This document shows positions 25,212-36,451 of a stretch of 64,000 nucleotides of DNA, one piece after another. Numbering within the stretch: the stretch's first letter is position 1; every line of letters begins with the position of its first letter. Origin of the DNA: CAADGU01 sp035444285 (GTDB lineage Bacteria > Chloroflexota > Anaerolineae > Promineifilales > Promineifilaceae); assembly GCA_035444285.1 (NCBI GenBank), contig DAOMOK010000019.1, positions 1 to 64,000 of the forward strand, in the 5' to 3' direction. The notes under the pieces are model-generated. The model was not told the DNA's origin. It saw nothing but the letters and a program-made list of their open reading frames with translations, and searched no databases. A program made the position numbers and the translations under genes.

Positions 25212-25772
25212 ATGTCTTCAGTGGATGAAGCTACCCAAACCATGATTCAAAACTTGCAGGCAAAAACGGGCAAGAGCCTGGAAGAGTGGGTGACAATCAG
25301 CCGCAGTTGGGGGCTGCGTAAACATCGGGAAATTCTGAACCGTCTCAAAGATGAACACGGCCTGACATACGGTTATGCCAATCTAGTCGCTATCAAAACG
25401 CTGGAGCAGGACGACGAGCCAAAGGAGGCAGACGACCTGGTGGCGGCGCAGTATGCGGGGGCGAAGGCGGGCTTGCGGCCGGTGTATGAGGCGTTGATTA
25501 CGGCCGTGACCCAATTTGGCCCCGACGTGGAGTTAGCCCCCAAAAAAGCGTATGTCAGCCTGCGCCGCAAAAAGCAGTTTGGCATTATCCAGCCTTCCAC
25601 CGCCAGCCGGGTGGATGTGGGCATCAATTTGAAGGACATACCGCCAACGGAGCGGCTGGAACAGTCCGGCAGCTTTAACTCCATGGTCAGCCACCGCGTC
25701 CGTCTGAGCCGTGTGGACGACGTGAACGACGAATTGATCGGCTGGCTGCGCCAGGCCTACGACGCGGCCTGA
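25212..25772 (+). CDS. DUF4287/DUF5655 domain protein
   Basis: 186 residues. The N-terminal part (MIQNLQAKTGKSLEEWVTI and HGLTYGYANLVA) fits DUF4287 and the rest (ELAPKKAYVSLRRKKQFGII, RVDVGINLK) fits DUF5655, a nucleic-acid-enzyme-like fold of unknown function. A GGAGG site precedes the ATG. Its 3' end overlaps the convergent response regulator by 16 bp. Confidence 0.85.
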   Translation: MSSVDEATQTMIQNLQAKTGKSLEEWVTISRSWGLRKHREILNRLKDEHGLTYGYANLVAIKTLEQDDEPKEADDLVAAQYAGAKAGLRPVYEALITAVTQFGPDVELAPKKAYVSLRRKKQFGIIQPSTASRVDVGINLKDIPPTERLEQSGSFNSMVSHRVRLSRVDDVNDELIGWLRQAYDAA

Positions 25773-26434
25773 GTTTCCTTACGCATAATGCCCTCGCTCC
25801 AGGCAAAGATGGCTGCCTGCGTGCGGTCGGCCAGGTGCAGTTTGCTCAGGATATTGCTGACGTGGCTCTTGACGGTGCGTTCGCCAATTATCAGTTTTTC
25901 GGCGATCTCTTGATTGGACAACCCCCCGGCAATCAGGCGCAGCACCTCCATCTCCCGGTCGCTCAACTCGGTGAAGGGGTTGACGCCCGCCGGTTTGTCT
26001 CCTTGTAATTCTTGCACAATTCGGGCCGCGACTTTGGGATGCAGAATGGCTTCACCCCTGGCCGCTTTGCGCACGGCGTCGGCTACTTCGGCCGGCCGTG
26101 CCTCCTTGAGCAGGTAAGACAGAGCGCCGGCGCGCATGGCCGGGAATATGTGTTCGTCCCCATGAAATGAGGAAAAGATGATGACTTGGGTGCGTGGGCT
26201 GGCCTGGCGAATCTGGCGTGTGGTCATCACCCCATCCATGCCGGGCATGATCAGGTCCACCAGGGCCACATCGGGGGCCAGCTCTTCGGCCAGCCGCCGC
26301 GCCTCGGCTCCGTCTGCGGCTTCGCCCACCACTGTCAGGTCGGCGTTGGCCTCTAAAAAAGCGCGCAATCCCTGGCGCACCACTGCGTGGTCATCCACAA
26401 TGATGACGGAGATTTCTACCGGTTCGTGAGTCAT
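25757..26434 (-). CDS. NarL/LuxR-type response regulator
   Basis: 225 residues. Receiver domain (IIVDDHAVVRQGL, phospho-Asp in VALVDLIMPGMDG, YLLKEA) and LuxR helix-turn-helix (ELSDREMEVLRLIAGGLSNQEIAEKL, TVKSHVSNILSKL), like LiaR. It starts in an ATGA overlap with the stop of its histidine kinase, so the two are translationally coupled. The target genes are unknown. Confidence 0.95.
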   Translation of the reverse strand: MTHEPVEISVIIVDDHAVVRQGLRAFLEANADLTVVGEAADGAEARRLAEELAPDVALVDLIMPGMDGVMTTRQIRQASPRTQVIIFSSFHGDEHIFPAMRAGALSYLLKEARPAEVADAVRKAARGEAILHPKVAARIVQELQGDKPAGVNPFTELSDREMEVLRLIAGGLSNQEIAEKLIIGERTVKSHVSNILSKLHLADRTQAAIFAWSEGIMRKETQAAS

Positions 26435-27504
26435 GTGTTTTTTTCCAGCGGCAGGCAGGCCGTGAGTGTTGTGCCCTGGCCGGGAGCCGTGTCCAGTGTG
26501 ATCTGCCCGCCCAGGCTGGCGATGCGCTGCCGCATATTCTCCAGACCAAAACTGCCAGGCCGCCGCACAGCAGCGTCAAATCCCTGGCCGTTGTCTTGAA
26601 TGGTAAAGCAAAGGGTATCATCGCCATAATCCAGCGAAAGCTGCACCCGGCCGGCCTGGCTGTGGCGGGCGATGTTGCTGAGCGCCTCCTGCGCATAACG
26701 AATGAGGGCGCTCTCCATTTCAGGCGGCAACGGCCGTTCCCCGGTGATAGCTATTTGCGCGGCGATGCCACTCTGGCGTGACCAATTGTCCACATAGTGG
26801 CGCAGCGCCTCGGCCAGGCTGCGCTGGTTTAAGGTCACGGGCTGAAGTTCAAAGATGATAGCGCCCAATTCCCGTTGGGCCAGGTGGGTCAAATTGCCTG
26901 CTTCGGTCAGACTGGCGGCTACGGCCGTTTGTTTTTCATCCAATAGCGCCTGGGCTGCCCCAATCTGCAGGGCCACGGCTACCAGTTGTTGTTTCACCGA
27001 ATCATGCAGATCGCGGGCCAGCCGGTTGCGCTCTTCCAGGGTGGCTAACTCCTGGCGTGTTTGCAGTAGCGATTGTAATTCAGCGGCCATTTTGTTCAGT
27101 TCGGCGCCAAAACGGCCGATTTCATCGGCGGATTCATCTTTTATGCGTACCGAAAAATTGCCATGCTGCCAGGCGGTGGTGGCCTGGCGCATCCGGGCGA
27201 GCCGCGCATCCAACCGGCGTACACTCAGGAAGCCAAAGTAGGTGCTGACCAGGACGGCGGGCAAAATGAGCAGGGTGGCGCTGGGCAAGATGTCGGCCAG
27301 CGTGGGCAAGATGATGCCCGGCAGCGCCTGCTGCCAGTCCATGTCTGCATAAGTGCGCCCCAGATAAACAGCGACGGCGAGGATGGCCCACCAGGCGGCA
27401 ATGAGTACGGCCGTGACCGACACCAGCAAATACGTCAGCGTCAACTGCCACTTCAACTGGCGGAGTAACAGGCGGACGTCGGGCAGCCCGGTGGTTGGTG
27501 TCAT
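26431..27504 (-). CDS. Membrane sensor histidine kinase (LiaS/NarX-like)
   Basis: 357 residues: two membrane spans (about 15-42 and 70-95), a HAMP-like linker (RRLDARLARMRQATTAW), HisKA_3 with EERNRLARDLHDSVKQQL, and HATPase (QEALSNIARHSQA, DNGQGF, FGLENMRQRIASLGG). The short extracytoplasmic loop suggests sensing within the membrane. The start chosen is the ATG with GGAGA upstream; a longer frame runs into the leader. Confidence 0.92.
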   Translation of the reverse strand: MTPTTGLPDVRLLLRQLKWQLTLTYLLVSVTAVLIAAWWAILAVAVYLGRTYADMDWQQALPGIILPTLADILPSATLLILPAVLVSTYFGFLSVRRLDARLARMRQATTAWQHGNFSVRIKDESADEIGRFGAELNKMAAELQSLLQTRQELATLEERNRLARDLHDSVKQQLVAVALQIGAAQALLDEKQTAVAASLTEAGNLTHLAQRELGAIIFELQPVTLNQRSLAEALRHYVDNWSRQSGIAAQIAITGERPLPPEMESALIRYAQEALSNIARHSQAGRVQLSLDYGDDTLCFTIQDNGQGFDAAVRRPGSFGLENMRQRIASLGGQITLDTAPGQGTTLTACLPLEKNT

Positions 27505-27659
27505 AGGACGATTTCTCCAATTGCGCTTCAGGGGCTTGTACAGCGGATAGTGATGCGTGAGGCGTGATACGGACCGGAGAGAATTCACGTATCACGCATC
27601 ACGCAAGACCCCGCGAAATCCTGAAGAACCTTCTTTTAGAATAGCAGCAAGGCCGGGTC

Positions 27660-27959
27660 TCAACCAACAGTCATGCGAACGGGGACAAAAAAGAGGAAGG
27701 CTGCCAGGATCAGGCAGACAAACAGCAGACCCATGACAATGCCTAGCCAGCCCAGGACGATGCCGGCGCGGGCGATGCCTTCGCCGCTGTACTGTTCCGG
27801 TTTTTCCACAATTTCCTGGCGGGCGATGCGGCCGGAAATGATGCCGCCGATGGAGCCGACGAGCGGCAAGATGCCGGCCAGCCCCAGAATGGACAAGACC
27901 AGACTGACGATAGCCAGCGTATGTGTTGCCGGTGCATAGGTGGGGTATTCATTTTTCAT
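27660..27959 (-). CDS. DUF4190-type small membrane protein
   Basis: 99 residues with two spans (LAIVSLVLSILGLAGILPLVG and GIVLGWLGIVMGLLFVCLILAAFLF) and the IISGRIARQEI loop between, the DUF4190 layout. AAGGAG stands before the ATG. Function unknown. Confidence 0.85.
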   Translation of the reverse strand: MKNEYPTYAPATHTLAIVSLVLSILGLAGILPLVGSIGGIISGRIARQEIVEKPEQYSGEGIARAGIVLGWLGIVMGLLFVCLILAAFLFFVPVRMTVG

Positions 27960-27998
27960 GTTCTTTGTTCTCCTTTGAACTGTGTTCATCGTTAAATA

Positions 27999-28133
27999 AG
28001 TCTTCTAAACTTTCATGCTTCACATGTCATTCCGAGCGAAGTCTGCGGAGCGAGGAATCCCTCTTCTATACAAGTAGGAGGGATTCCTCCTCGAAGACTC
28101 GCCTGCCCTGAGGCATCGAAGGGTCGGAATGAC
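27999..28133. repeat. Long interspersed palindromic repeat, copy 2
   Basis: Shares GTCATTCCGAGCG, GTCTGCGGAGCGAGGAATCC, GGATTCCTCCTCGAAGACTC and GTCGGAATGAC with copy 1 at 10288-10400. It has an extra CCTGCCCTGAGGCATCGAAG inside the right arm. Confidence 0.9.
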
Positions 28134-28284
28134 CGCACATATACGGAGATGATACCTGGTCGGGCAGCGGTTGTAATCGGCCTGGAGAACCATTTGGGGA
28201 TGATCTTGGGGGCAGGGGTGTCTATCTGGCAGGCTGATAGCAGTTATTTGCCACATATCTCCCCCCTCTCTAAAATCCTGCCCT

Positions 28285-29208
28285 ATGGCGACTGATAACC
28301 GAATTAATCAACACAAAGCGTGGGTGGGCGCGATGCGGCTGCGCACGCTGCCGCTGGCGCTGGCCTGCATTATGCTGGGCGCATTTCTGGCAGCAGCGGA
28401 TGGGGCGCTGGATGGGATGGTGGTGGTATTGTGTGTACTCACGGCCGTGCTGCTGCAAATCCTCTCCAACCTGGCCAATGATTATGGGGACAGCCTGCAT
28501 GGCGCCGATCACGGTGAACGGCTTGGCCCGGCCCGCGCTGTACAGTCCGGGGCCATCACGCCGCAGGCGATGAAACGGGCGATGGCTTTGTTTGCCGGGC
28601 TGTCGGCCGTGTCCGGGTTGGCGCTGGTGGTGGTGGCGTTTGGGTTAGATGCGCTGCCGCTGGTGCTGCTCTTTTTACTGCTGGGGGCAGCTTCCTTGTG
28701 GGCAGCGGTGAATTATACGGCGGGTAAACGGCCGTATGGCTACGCCGGGTTGGGTGATCTATTCGTGCTGCTCTTTTTTGGCTGGGTGGGCACGGTGGGT
28801 ACCTACTTTTTGCAGACGCAGACCTTTTCCTGGGCGCTGCTGCTGCCTGCCAGCAGCGCCGGACTGTTGGCGGTAGCGGTGCTAAACGTGAACAATATCC
28901 GCGATATTGAGTCTGACAAGCAAGCGGGCAAACAGAGCATTCCGGTTCGCTTGGGGCCGGAACGCGCCCGCATTTACCATTGGTGCCTGCTGATGATGGC
29001 TTTTGTGCTGGCGGGCATCTATGCCTGGTTTACGTATCAATCGCTGTGGCAATTTTTGTTTGTGCTGGCGGCCCCGCTGCTGCTGCTGAATGGCACGGCC
29101 GTCAGCCGCACCCACGATCCCCTCCGCCTCAATCCTCTTTTGAAACAGATGGTGTTTACGGCTCTGATATTTGACTTTCTGTTAGGTCTGGGACAGGTAA
29201 TGGGGTGA
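28285..29208 (+). CDS. menA: 1,4-dihydroxy-2-naphthoate polyprenyltransferase
   Basis: Attaches the prenyl chain in menaquinone synthesis. 307-residue UbiA-family membrane protein with about eight spans and the two Asp-rich sites NLANDYGDSLHGAD and NNIRDIESDKQAGK. Menaquinone would serve NrfH and the VKOR homologue. It stands alone; no other men gene is in the window. Confidence 0.93.
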   Translation: MATDNRINQHKAWVGAMRLRTLPLALACIMLGAFLAAADGALDGMVVVLCVLTAVLLQILSNLANDYGDSLHGADHGERLGPARAVQSGAITPQAMKRAMALFAGLSAVSGLALVVVAFGLDALPLVLLFLLLGAASLWAAVNYTAGKRPYGYAGLGDLFVLLFFGWVGTVGTYFLQTQTFSWALLLPASSAGLLAVAVLNVNNIRDIESDKQAGKQSIPVRLGPERARIYHWCLLMMAFVLAGIYAWFTYQSLWQFLFVLAAPLLLLNGTAVSRTHDPLRLNPLLKQMVFTALIFDFLLGLGQVMG

Positions 29209-29267
29209 AGAGGCGACAAGGTGATCCCGGTCAACCTCTTCCTAATTCATAATTCGTAATTCCCCCG

Positions 29268-30575
29268 TTATCGCCAGTTCTCAATCTCCTCTTTAATCAA
29301 AGCCACAAAGTTGTCCGCCGACGCGCCATCCAGGATGCGGTGGTCGAAGGTGAGGCCGACGTAAGCCATGGTGCGGATGGCGATGGCGTCGCCAATCACT
29401 TTGACGCGCTTCTCGATCATGCCTACGCCGAGGATGCCGCACTGCGGCTGGTTGATGATCGGCGTGGCGAAGAGGCTGCCGCTGGTACCGTGATTGGTGA
29501 TGGAAAAGGTGCCGCCCTGCACGTCGGCCGGTTTAAGCTGTTTGTTGCGGGCACGGTGCGCCAGGTCATTGATGCTGCGCGCCAGTCCTAACAGGTTCAA
29601 AGAGTCCGCATTTTTGATGACGGGTACAATCAGGCCATCCTCTATTGCTGTCGCCATGCCGATATTAATTTCTGGCTTCAGCTCGATGCCCTCATCCGTC
29701 CAGGTGCTGTTGACCAGGGGGTGTCTTTTCAGGGCGGCAACAGTGGCGGCGACGATGTAGGCGGTGAAGGTCAGGTTGGCCCCATCGCGGGCGAACTGCT
29801 CTTTGTGGGCGCGGCGGTGTTTGTCCACGTTGCTGAAGTCGAACTCGAAGATGGTGGTGACGTGCGGGCTGGTTTGTTTGCTGCGCACCATGTGTTCGGC
29901 AATGCTGCGACGGATGGTGGTGAGAGGGAGCAGGTGAGCAGGAGTGGGGTGAGCAGGTGAAGTGGTGGGCGATGGGGACATCGCGGGGTGAGCAGGTGGG
30001 GGGGTGATCGGGTGATGGGGTTGGACGGGTTCGGCAATGGGGGCCGGTTCGGGTTCAGGCGTTGGCAGCATGGGTGAGGGGGTTTTGGTGCGTTGTTCGA
30101 TGTGGGCCAGGATGTCTTTTTTGGTGATACGGCCGTCTAGCCCCGTCCCTTCAATCTCATTCAAATTCACTTTGTGTTCGGCGGCGATGCGGCTGACGAC
30201 GGGACTGATGCGGCCCGTGTAGGGTTGACCGGGGGTAGTGGGGGCGGCAGCGGGCACGGCCGTTGGTGGGGCAGATGTTGCCGGTTCTGGTGGTGCTACG
30301 GCCGTTTTTACTTCCCCATTTTCTGGGATCGCATCCCCCGGTTCACCAATGTAAGCCAGCACGGTGCCCACCGGGGCCACCGCCCCTTCGGCCACACAAA
30401 TCTGTAAAACCGTGCCCGACTCTTCGGCCGTTGCTTCCGTCGTCACCTTGTCCGTTTCAATTTCCAGAATGGGATCATACTGCTTCACAAAATCCCCTTC
30501 GCTCACCAGCCAGCGAGCGACTGTTCCTTCTACTACACCTTCACCCATTTCGGGCATCATTACTTTTGTTATCAT
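29268..30575 (-). CDS. 2-oxoacid dehydrogenase E2 (dihydrolipoamide acyltransferase)
   Basis: 435 residues: lipoyl domain (EIETDKVTTEA, lipoyl-Lys about 43), peripheral subunit-binding domain (RISPVVSRIAAEHKVNLNEI), and the catalytic domain ending with DHRILDGA (active His). The linker between the second and third parts (about 180-220) is Pro/His-rich and is encoded by the spacer-type phrase GGTGAGCAGGTG; similar phrases occur outside genes. The fused E1 gene upstream completes most of the complex. Branched-chain versus pyruvate specificity cannot be told. Confidence 0.93.
   Translation of the reverse strand: MITKVMMPEMGEGVVEGTVARWLVSEGDFVKQYDPILEIETDKVTTEATAEESGTVLQICVAEGAVAPVGTVLAYIGEPGDAIPENGEVKTAVAPPEPATSAPPTAVPAAAPTTPGQPYTGRISPVVSRIAAEHKVNLNEIEGTGLDGRITKKDILAHIEQRTKTPSPMLPTPEPEPAPIAEPVQPHHPITPPPAHPAMSPSPTTSPAHPTPAHLLPLTTIRRSIAEHMVRSKQTSPHVTTIFEFDFSNVDKHRRAHKEQFARDGANLTFTAYIVAATVAALKRHPLVNSTWTDEGIELKPEINIGMATAIEDGLIVPVIKNADSLNLLGLARSINDLAHRARNKQLKPADVQGGTFSITNHGTSGSLFATPIINQPQCGILGVGMIEKRVKVIGDAIAIRTMAYVGLTFDHRILDGASADNFVALIKEEIENWR
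29925..30020. repeat. Phrase repeat inside the E2 gene
   Basis: GTGAGCAGGTGAAG- and GGTGATCGGGTGATG-type phrases give the proline-rich linker of E2. The same phrases form spacers elsewhere, such as 4095-4137 and 48163-48212. Confidence 0.7.
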
Positions 30576-30632
30576 CTTTAATCCTCAACGTGATGCGTCA
30601 TGGGAAGCATCTCACGCATCACGCATCACGTA

Positions 30633-33107
<2,475 letters not shown>

Positions 33108-33240
33108 TGGGCATTGTCCTTGTGCGTATTGAAAATTGCGGTTTGTTGTTGGTAATGGCAACGGTGGGAGCGCCCCATTACGCGGCGATTATAGCGACTG
33201 TTTGGTTACTTTTCCACTGACGTTGGTCATGGCAGCAGAA

Positions 33241-33300
33241 GACCCGAAGGGTTTTATTTTGTCAACATGCCAATTACCAAAGAGCAAAACCCTTCGGGTC
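33241..33300 (-). terminator. Hairpin after the DUF1932 gene (GACCCGAAGGGTTTT)
   Basis: 15-bp perfect arms at 33241-33255 and 33286-33300 directly after the stop codon. The arm recurs at 61167-61200. Confidence 0.75.
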
Positions 33301-34143
33301 TTAGGGGAGTAGGGCGGACAGCACGGCCGTGAGTGCCGGTACCTCCTCCTGCTCCTTAAAACCAGCCAGCCGGGTATAAATCTCCGCTGCCGCCAGATGG
33401 AAGCCGCCGGGCAGACCGGCGGCCTCAAAGGTGGCGGCGATCTCCTCCATTTCTCCGGCAAAACGCCACGCTTTGGCCGTCACCCGGCGTACCCGGTTTT
33501 CCGTCTGCGCCGGGAAGGTCGGGTCATCCCGCTGCCACTGCTGTGCCAGTTCCGTTCTAACTGAAAGCGATTCGGCCGCCCCCAAAATAGCCGCCAACAA
33601 GGCACTGGTGCCTTTGGTATAGGCGGCATAACACATTTTCAACGCCGACGCCTTGCCGATCTCAACACCGATGACCTGTGTTTCCAGCGGCCCAGCGACA
33701 AAGCAGTGGGCCACTCGCTCTGCTTCATCACCGGAGAGGTAAAGCCAGGTACTATGCGGCTGCCAGGCCGGGCCGCCGATGATGCCCCCGTCTACAAAGG
33801 CCGCGCCACCCTCGGTCATCATTTGGCCGATGTGCCTGGCCCGCTGCGGGGCGATGGCGTTGGCGTCTGCATAGAGGCCGGTAAAACCGTGCGCCAGAAC
33901 TTGTTGTGCCATTTCTTCGGCAGCGTGGGGCGGGCACACGCTGATGAGGGTGGTGCAGGTGTGGCACAACGCGGCCACTGTCTGTACATCTATCAAATGG
34001 TATTGTTGTGCCCGCGCCTGTGTTTGCGGACTGCGCCCGGCGCTGGCCCAATAGACGGTGTGCCCGCTGTTCTGGGCCGAAGCGGCCACGGAAATGCCCA
34101 TAACCCCCGGATGCAAAATGCCAATTTTTTCGGTACTCATCAT
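33301..34143 (-). CDS. NAD-binding dehydrogenase with DUF1932 domain
   Basis: 280 residues of the 6-phosphogluconate/hydroxyisobutyrate dehydrogenase superfamily. Rossmann motif GILHPGVMGISVAASAQNSGH, substrate-loop region DGGIIGGPAW and the catalytic-helix GKASALKMCYAAYTKG, followed by a helical DUF1932 C-terminus. Substrate unknown. Confidence 0.88.
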   Translation of the reverse strand: MMSTEKIGILHPGVMGISVAASAQNSGHTVYWASAGRSPQTQARAQQYHLIDVQTVAALCHTCTTLISVCPPHAAEEMAQQVLAHGFTGLYADANAIAPQRARHIGQMMTEGGAAFVDGGIIGGPAWQPHSTWLYLSGDEAERVAHCFVAGPLETQVIGVEIGKASALKMCYAAYTKGTSALLAAILGAAESLSVRTELAQQWQRDDPTFPAQTENRVRRVTAKAWRFAGEMEEIAATFEAAGLPGGFHLAAAEIYTRLAGFKEQEEVPALTAVLSALLP

Positions 34144-34160
34144 TCGTTCTCCATCAATTG

Positions 34161-34217
34161 TTCGTAGTAGGCACTTTAGTGCCTGCCGTCAATGGGCGAT
34201 AAATCGCCTACTACGAA
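34161..34217. repeat. Branched hairpin (GTAGTAGGC with two inner stems)
   Basis: The outer arms TTCGTAGTAGGC and GCCTACTACGAA enclose two smaller hairpins (GGCACT/AGTGCC and GGCGAT/ATCGCC), a cruciform shape. It lies in the divergent spacer. Confidence 0.75.
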
Positions 34218-34224
34218 CGAGTTT

Positions 34225-34253
34225 CTGACTAGATTTCCCATTTCCTGTATAGT
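34225..34253 (+). promoter_or_regulatory. Sigma-70-like promoter for the Eis-like gene
   Basis: CTGACT and TATAGT separated by 17 bp, about 90 bases before the start codon. Confidence 0.45.
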
Positions 34254-34346
34254 ATCCGGCGACAACGGTTTTGCTGCCAGTCAGGGCGGCGCACCGGTCA
34301 CCGATCACCGACCACTGATTACCGATTACCGATTGACGAGGAAAAT

Positions 34347-35588
34347 ATGCGGGAGATACGGCCGTTAACCAACCACGAATTAGAAGATTACATCACCATT
34401 CAACTGAATGCCTACCCTGGCGTGCGCGCCCGGCGCGAGCAGATGCGGGAGCGGGCCGCCCAGATGCAGGCAGACCCGATTATCCAGTTGGTTGGGTTAT
34501 TTGAAGATGGGCATATGTGTGGTGTGATGCGCCAGTATGACTTCACCATGCAGCTTCATGGGGTCAAGTTGTTGGTAGGTGGGGTAGGCGGTGTGGCGGT
34601 AGCCCTGGCGCGCAAAAAGGAGAAGGTGGCCTATGACATGGTGCAATTCTTCTTACACCATTACCATGATAAAGAGGCTGCGCTGACGGCGTTGTATCCG
34701 TTCCGACCGGATTTTTACAAACAGATGGGGTTTGGCTACGGCCGTAAACTCAACCAATACCGCTTCCATCCCAACCAGCTACCCAAAAGGGGCGTCAAGG
34801 GCCACGTTGCCTTGCTTTCTGGTCGGGACCGTTATGCTTTTAACGCCTGCTATCAACGGGTCATGGCGCGCACAAACGGCCTGATGGAAAATTCACCTTC
34901 TTATCTGGATGCTCTTTTTACCAGTGATACGCTGCACGTGGCCGGTTGTTGGGATGGAGAGGAACTGCGCGGTTATGTGACGTTTCAATTTGAGCCGGGC
35001 CGCCACCGCAGCCTGCTCAGCAACCAACTGGTGGTGCGGGCGTTGGTGTATGAGGACACGGCCGTACTGTATGATCTGTTTGCCTTTCTGCGTTCCCAGG
35101 CAGACCAGTTTGAAAGCATTGTCCTGAATACACATGAGGATGATTTTCACCTGCTGCTCACTGACCCACGTAATACAGGCGACCTGATTTTCCCCACCGT
35201 CTATCAGGAATCGAACATACAGGGCGTGGGTATCATGTACCGCCTGATAGACGTGCCCCGATTCTTTGAACTGCTGCATGACCATTCCTTTGGCGGGCAA
35301 ACGTGCCGCCTGAAAGTGATAATGGCAGACAACTTCTTGCCGGAAAACGCCGGGGAATGGGTGTTGGCGGTGGCCGACGGCCGTGTCCAACTCCTGCCGC
35401 CGGATGCCCCCTATGATGCCACCCTGTCTCTGGATGTGGCCGAATTCTCCTCTCTGGTCACAGGCGCGATTGAATTGAAGACACTGGTGGGTTATGGGTT
35501 GGCGGAATTGTCTGATATGGCCTACCTGGAAACTATCCACCGCCTCTTTTATACCGACAATAAACCGATATGCCTGACAGGATTTTAA
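34347..35588 (+). CDS. Eis-like GNAT acetyltransferase with SCP2-like domain
   Basis: 413 residues arranged as in the Eis family: an N-terminal GNAT domain (REIRPLTNHELEDY, LVGGVGGVAVALARKKEK acetyl-CoA region), a second GNAT-like domain, and a C-terminal sterol-carrier-like domain (ENAGEWVLAVADGRVQL, LDVAEFSSLVTGAI). Family members acetylate aminoglycosides or protein lysines. Together with the APH gene it is the second family associated with aminoglycoside modification here, but no substrate is shown. Confidence 0.88.
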   Translation: MREIRPLTNHELEDYITIQLNAYPGVRARREQMRERAAQMQADPIIQLVGLFEDGHMCGVMRQYDFTMQLHGVKLLVGGVGGVAVALARKKEKVAYDMVQFFLHHYHDKEAALTALYPFRPDFYKQMGFGYGRKLNQYRFHPNQLPKRGVKGHVALLSGRDRYAFNACYQRVMARTNGLMENSPSYLDALFTSDTLHVAGCWDGEELRGYVTFQFEPGRHRSLLSNQLVVRALVYEDTAVLYDLFAFLRSQADQFESIVLNTHEDDFHLLLTDPRNTGDLIFPTVYQESNIQGVGIMYRLIDVPRFFELLHDHSFGGQTCRLKVIMADNFLPENAGEWVLAVADGRVQLLPPDAPYDATLSLDVAEFSSLVTGAIELKTLVGYGLAELSDMAYLETIHRLFYTDNKPICLTGF

Positions 35589-35589
35589 G

Positions 35590-35645
35590 AAAATTGAAGA
35601 GTAGAGATTGGAGATTGAGCAACCTCCAATCTCCAATCCCACGTC
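35590..35645. repeat. Phrase repeat GAGATTGGAGATTG with inverted copy
   Basis: AGAGATTGGAGATTGAG is followed by CCTCCAATCTCCAATCCC, so the spacer can fold on itself. Similar arrays occur near 19025, 20250, 36390, 58210 and 59985. Confidence 0.65.
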
Positions 35646-36407
35646 ATGACCCCATCGCCCTCTCCCCCCCGTAACCCCAAACCAGCCGTCACTGGCTGGC
35701 AGCGCGCCATTGTGCTGGCTCTGCAAAAGCTGGTATATGGGTTGGCTCGATACTGGTATTTCCTGTTTATGGCGGCGGCGAGCATCTTTCTCATCTTGGG
35801 ATTTTTGGCGCCGGCGCTGCAGGCGCAGGGGTATGATGAGGCGGGCACGGCCGTGTACCGTTTTTTGGCCCCGCACAATCACCAATTGCCGCAGCGTTCC
35901 TACTTCCTCTTTGGCCAATCCGGTTTCCTGCGCTCTTACTCCCTGGAACAGATTATCGCTTTTGGCGCTGACCCACAGCAGTTACAAGCATTCACGGGCA
36001 ATGCCCAAATCGGCTATAAAACCGCCCTCAACCACCGCATGATTGCCATTTTTGCCGGTATGGTGATGGGCGGATTGGTGTGGGGACTGCGGCGGGGACG
36101 GCCGTCGTTGAGCCTGTTTGCTTTTTTGTTATTTACCCTGCCGCTGCTGCTGGACAGTTTCAGCCATATGGCCAGCGAAGCAGGCAGTGGGTTTCGGGAC
36201 AGTAACAATTGGCTGGTGATATTGACGGGGGGGATGGGCACGGCCGTGTTTTACACCGGCACAACCATTGGTACTGCTAACTGGTGGCTGCGCACCCTCA
36301 CCGGTTTGCTCTTTGGCCTGGGGTTGGTCTGGTTCACGTTTCCCCGCTTTGCCAATTATTTCGCTGGTGTGAGAATGCAGTTGGAGAGGAAGAGATTGAG
36401 AGATTGA
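35646..36407 (+). CDS. DUF2085-like membrane protein
   Basis: 253 residues with about five spans. The segment YRFLAPHNHQLPQRSYFLFG corresponds to the DUF2085 core (usually CHQRPERSFFLFG followed by a CxRC pair), but the cysteines are replaced here and the second cysteine pair is missing. The final residues (LERKRLRD) are made by a spacer phrase repeat. Function unknown. Confidence 0.75.
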   Translation: MTPSPSPPRNPKPAVTGWQRAIVLALQKLVYGLARYWYFLFMAAASIFLILGFLAPALQAQGYDEAGTAVYRFLAPHNHQLPQRSYFLFGQSGFLRSYSLEQIIAFGADPQQLQAFTGNAQIGYKTALNHRMIAIFAGMVMGGLVWGLRRGRPSLSLFAFLLFTLPLLLDSFSHMASEAGSGFRDSNNWLVILTGGMGTAVFYTGTTIGTANWWLRTLTGLLFGLGLVWFTFPRFANYFAGVRMQLERKRLRD

Positions 36408-36448
36408 GAGATTGGGAGATTAGCAAATCTCTCAATCTCTCAATCTCC
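36385..36448. terminator. Inverted GAGATTGAGAGATTG repeat between converging genes
   Basis: GAGATTGAGAGATTGGGAGA-type phrases face AATCTCTCAATCTCTC copies around AGCA and give a long bidirectional hairpin. Confidence 0.65.
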
Positions 36449-36451
36449 TTT

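Noticed and set aside
34893..35918. 341-codon minus-strand frame
   Set aside because: Antisense across the Eis-like and DUF2085 genes, which both have clear domains.
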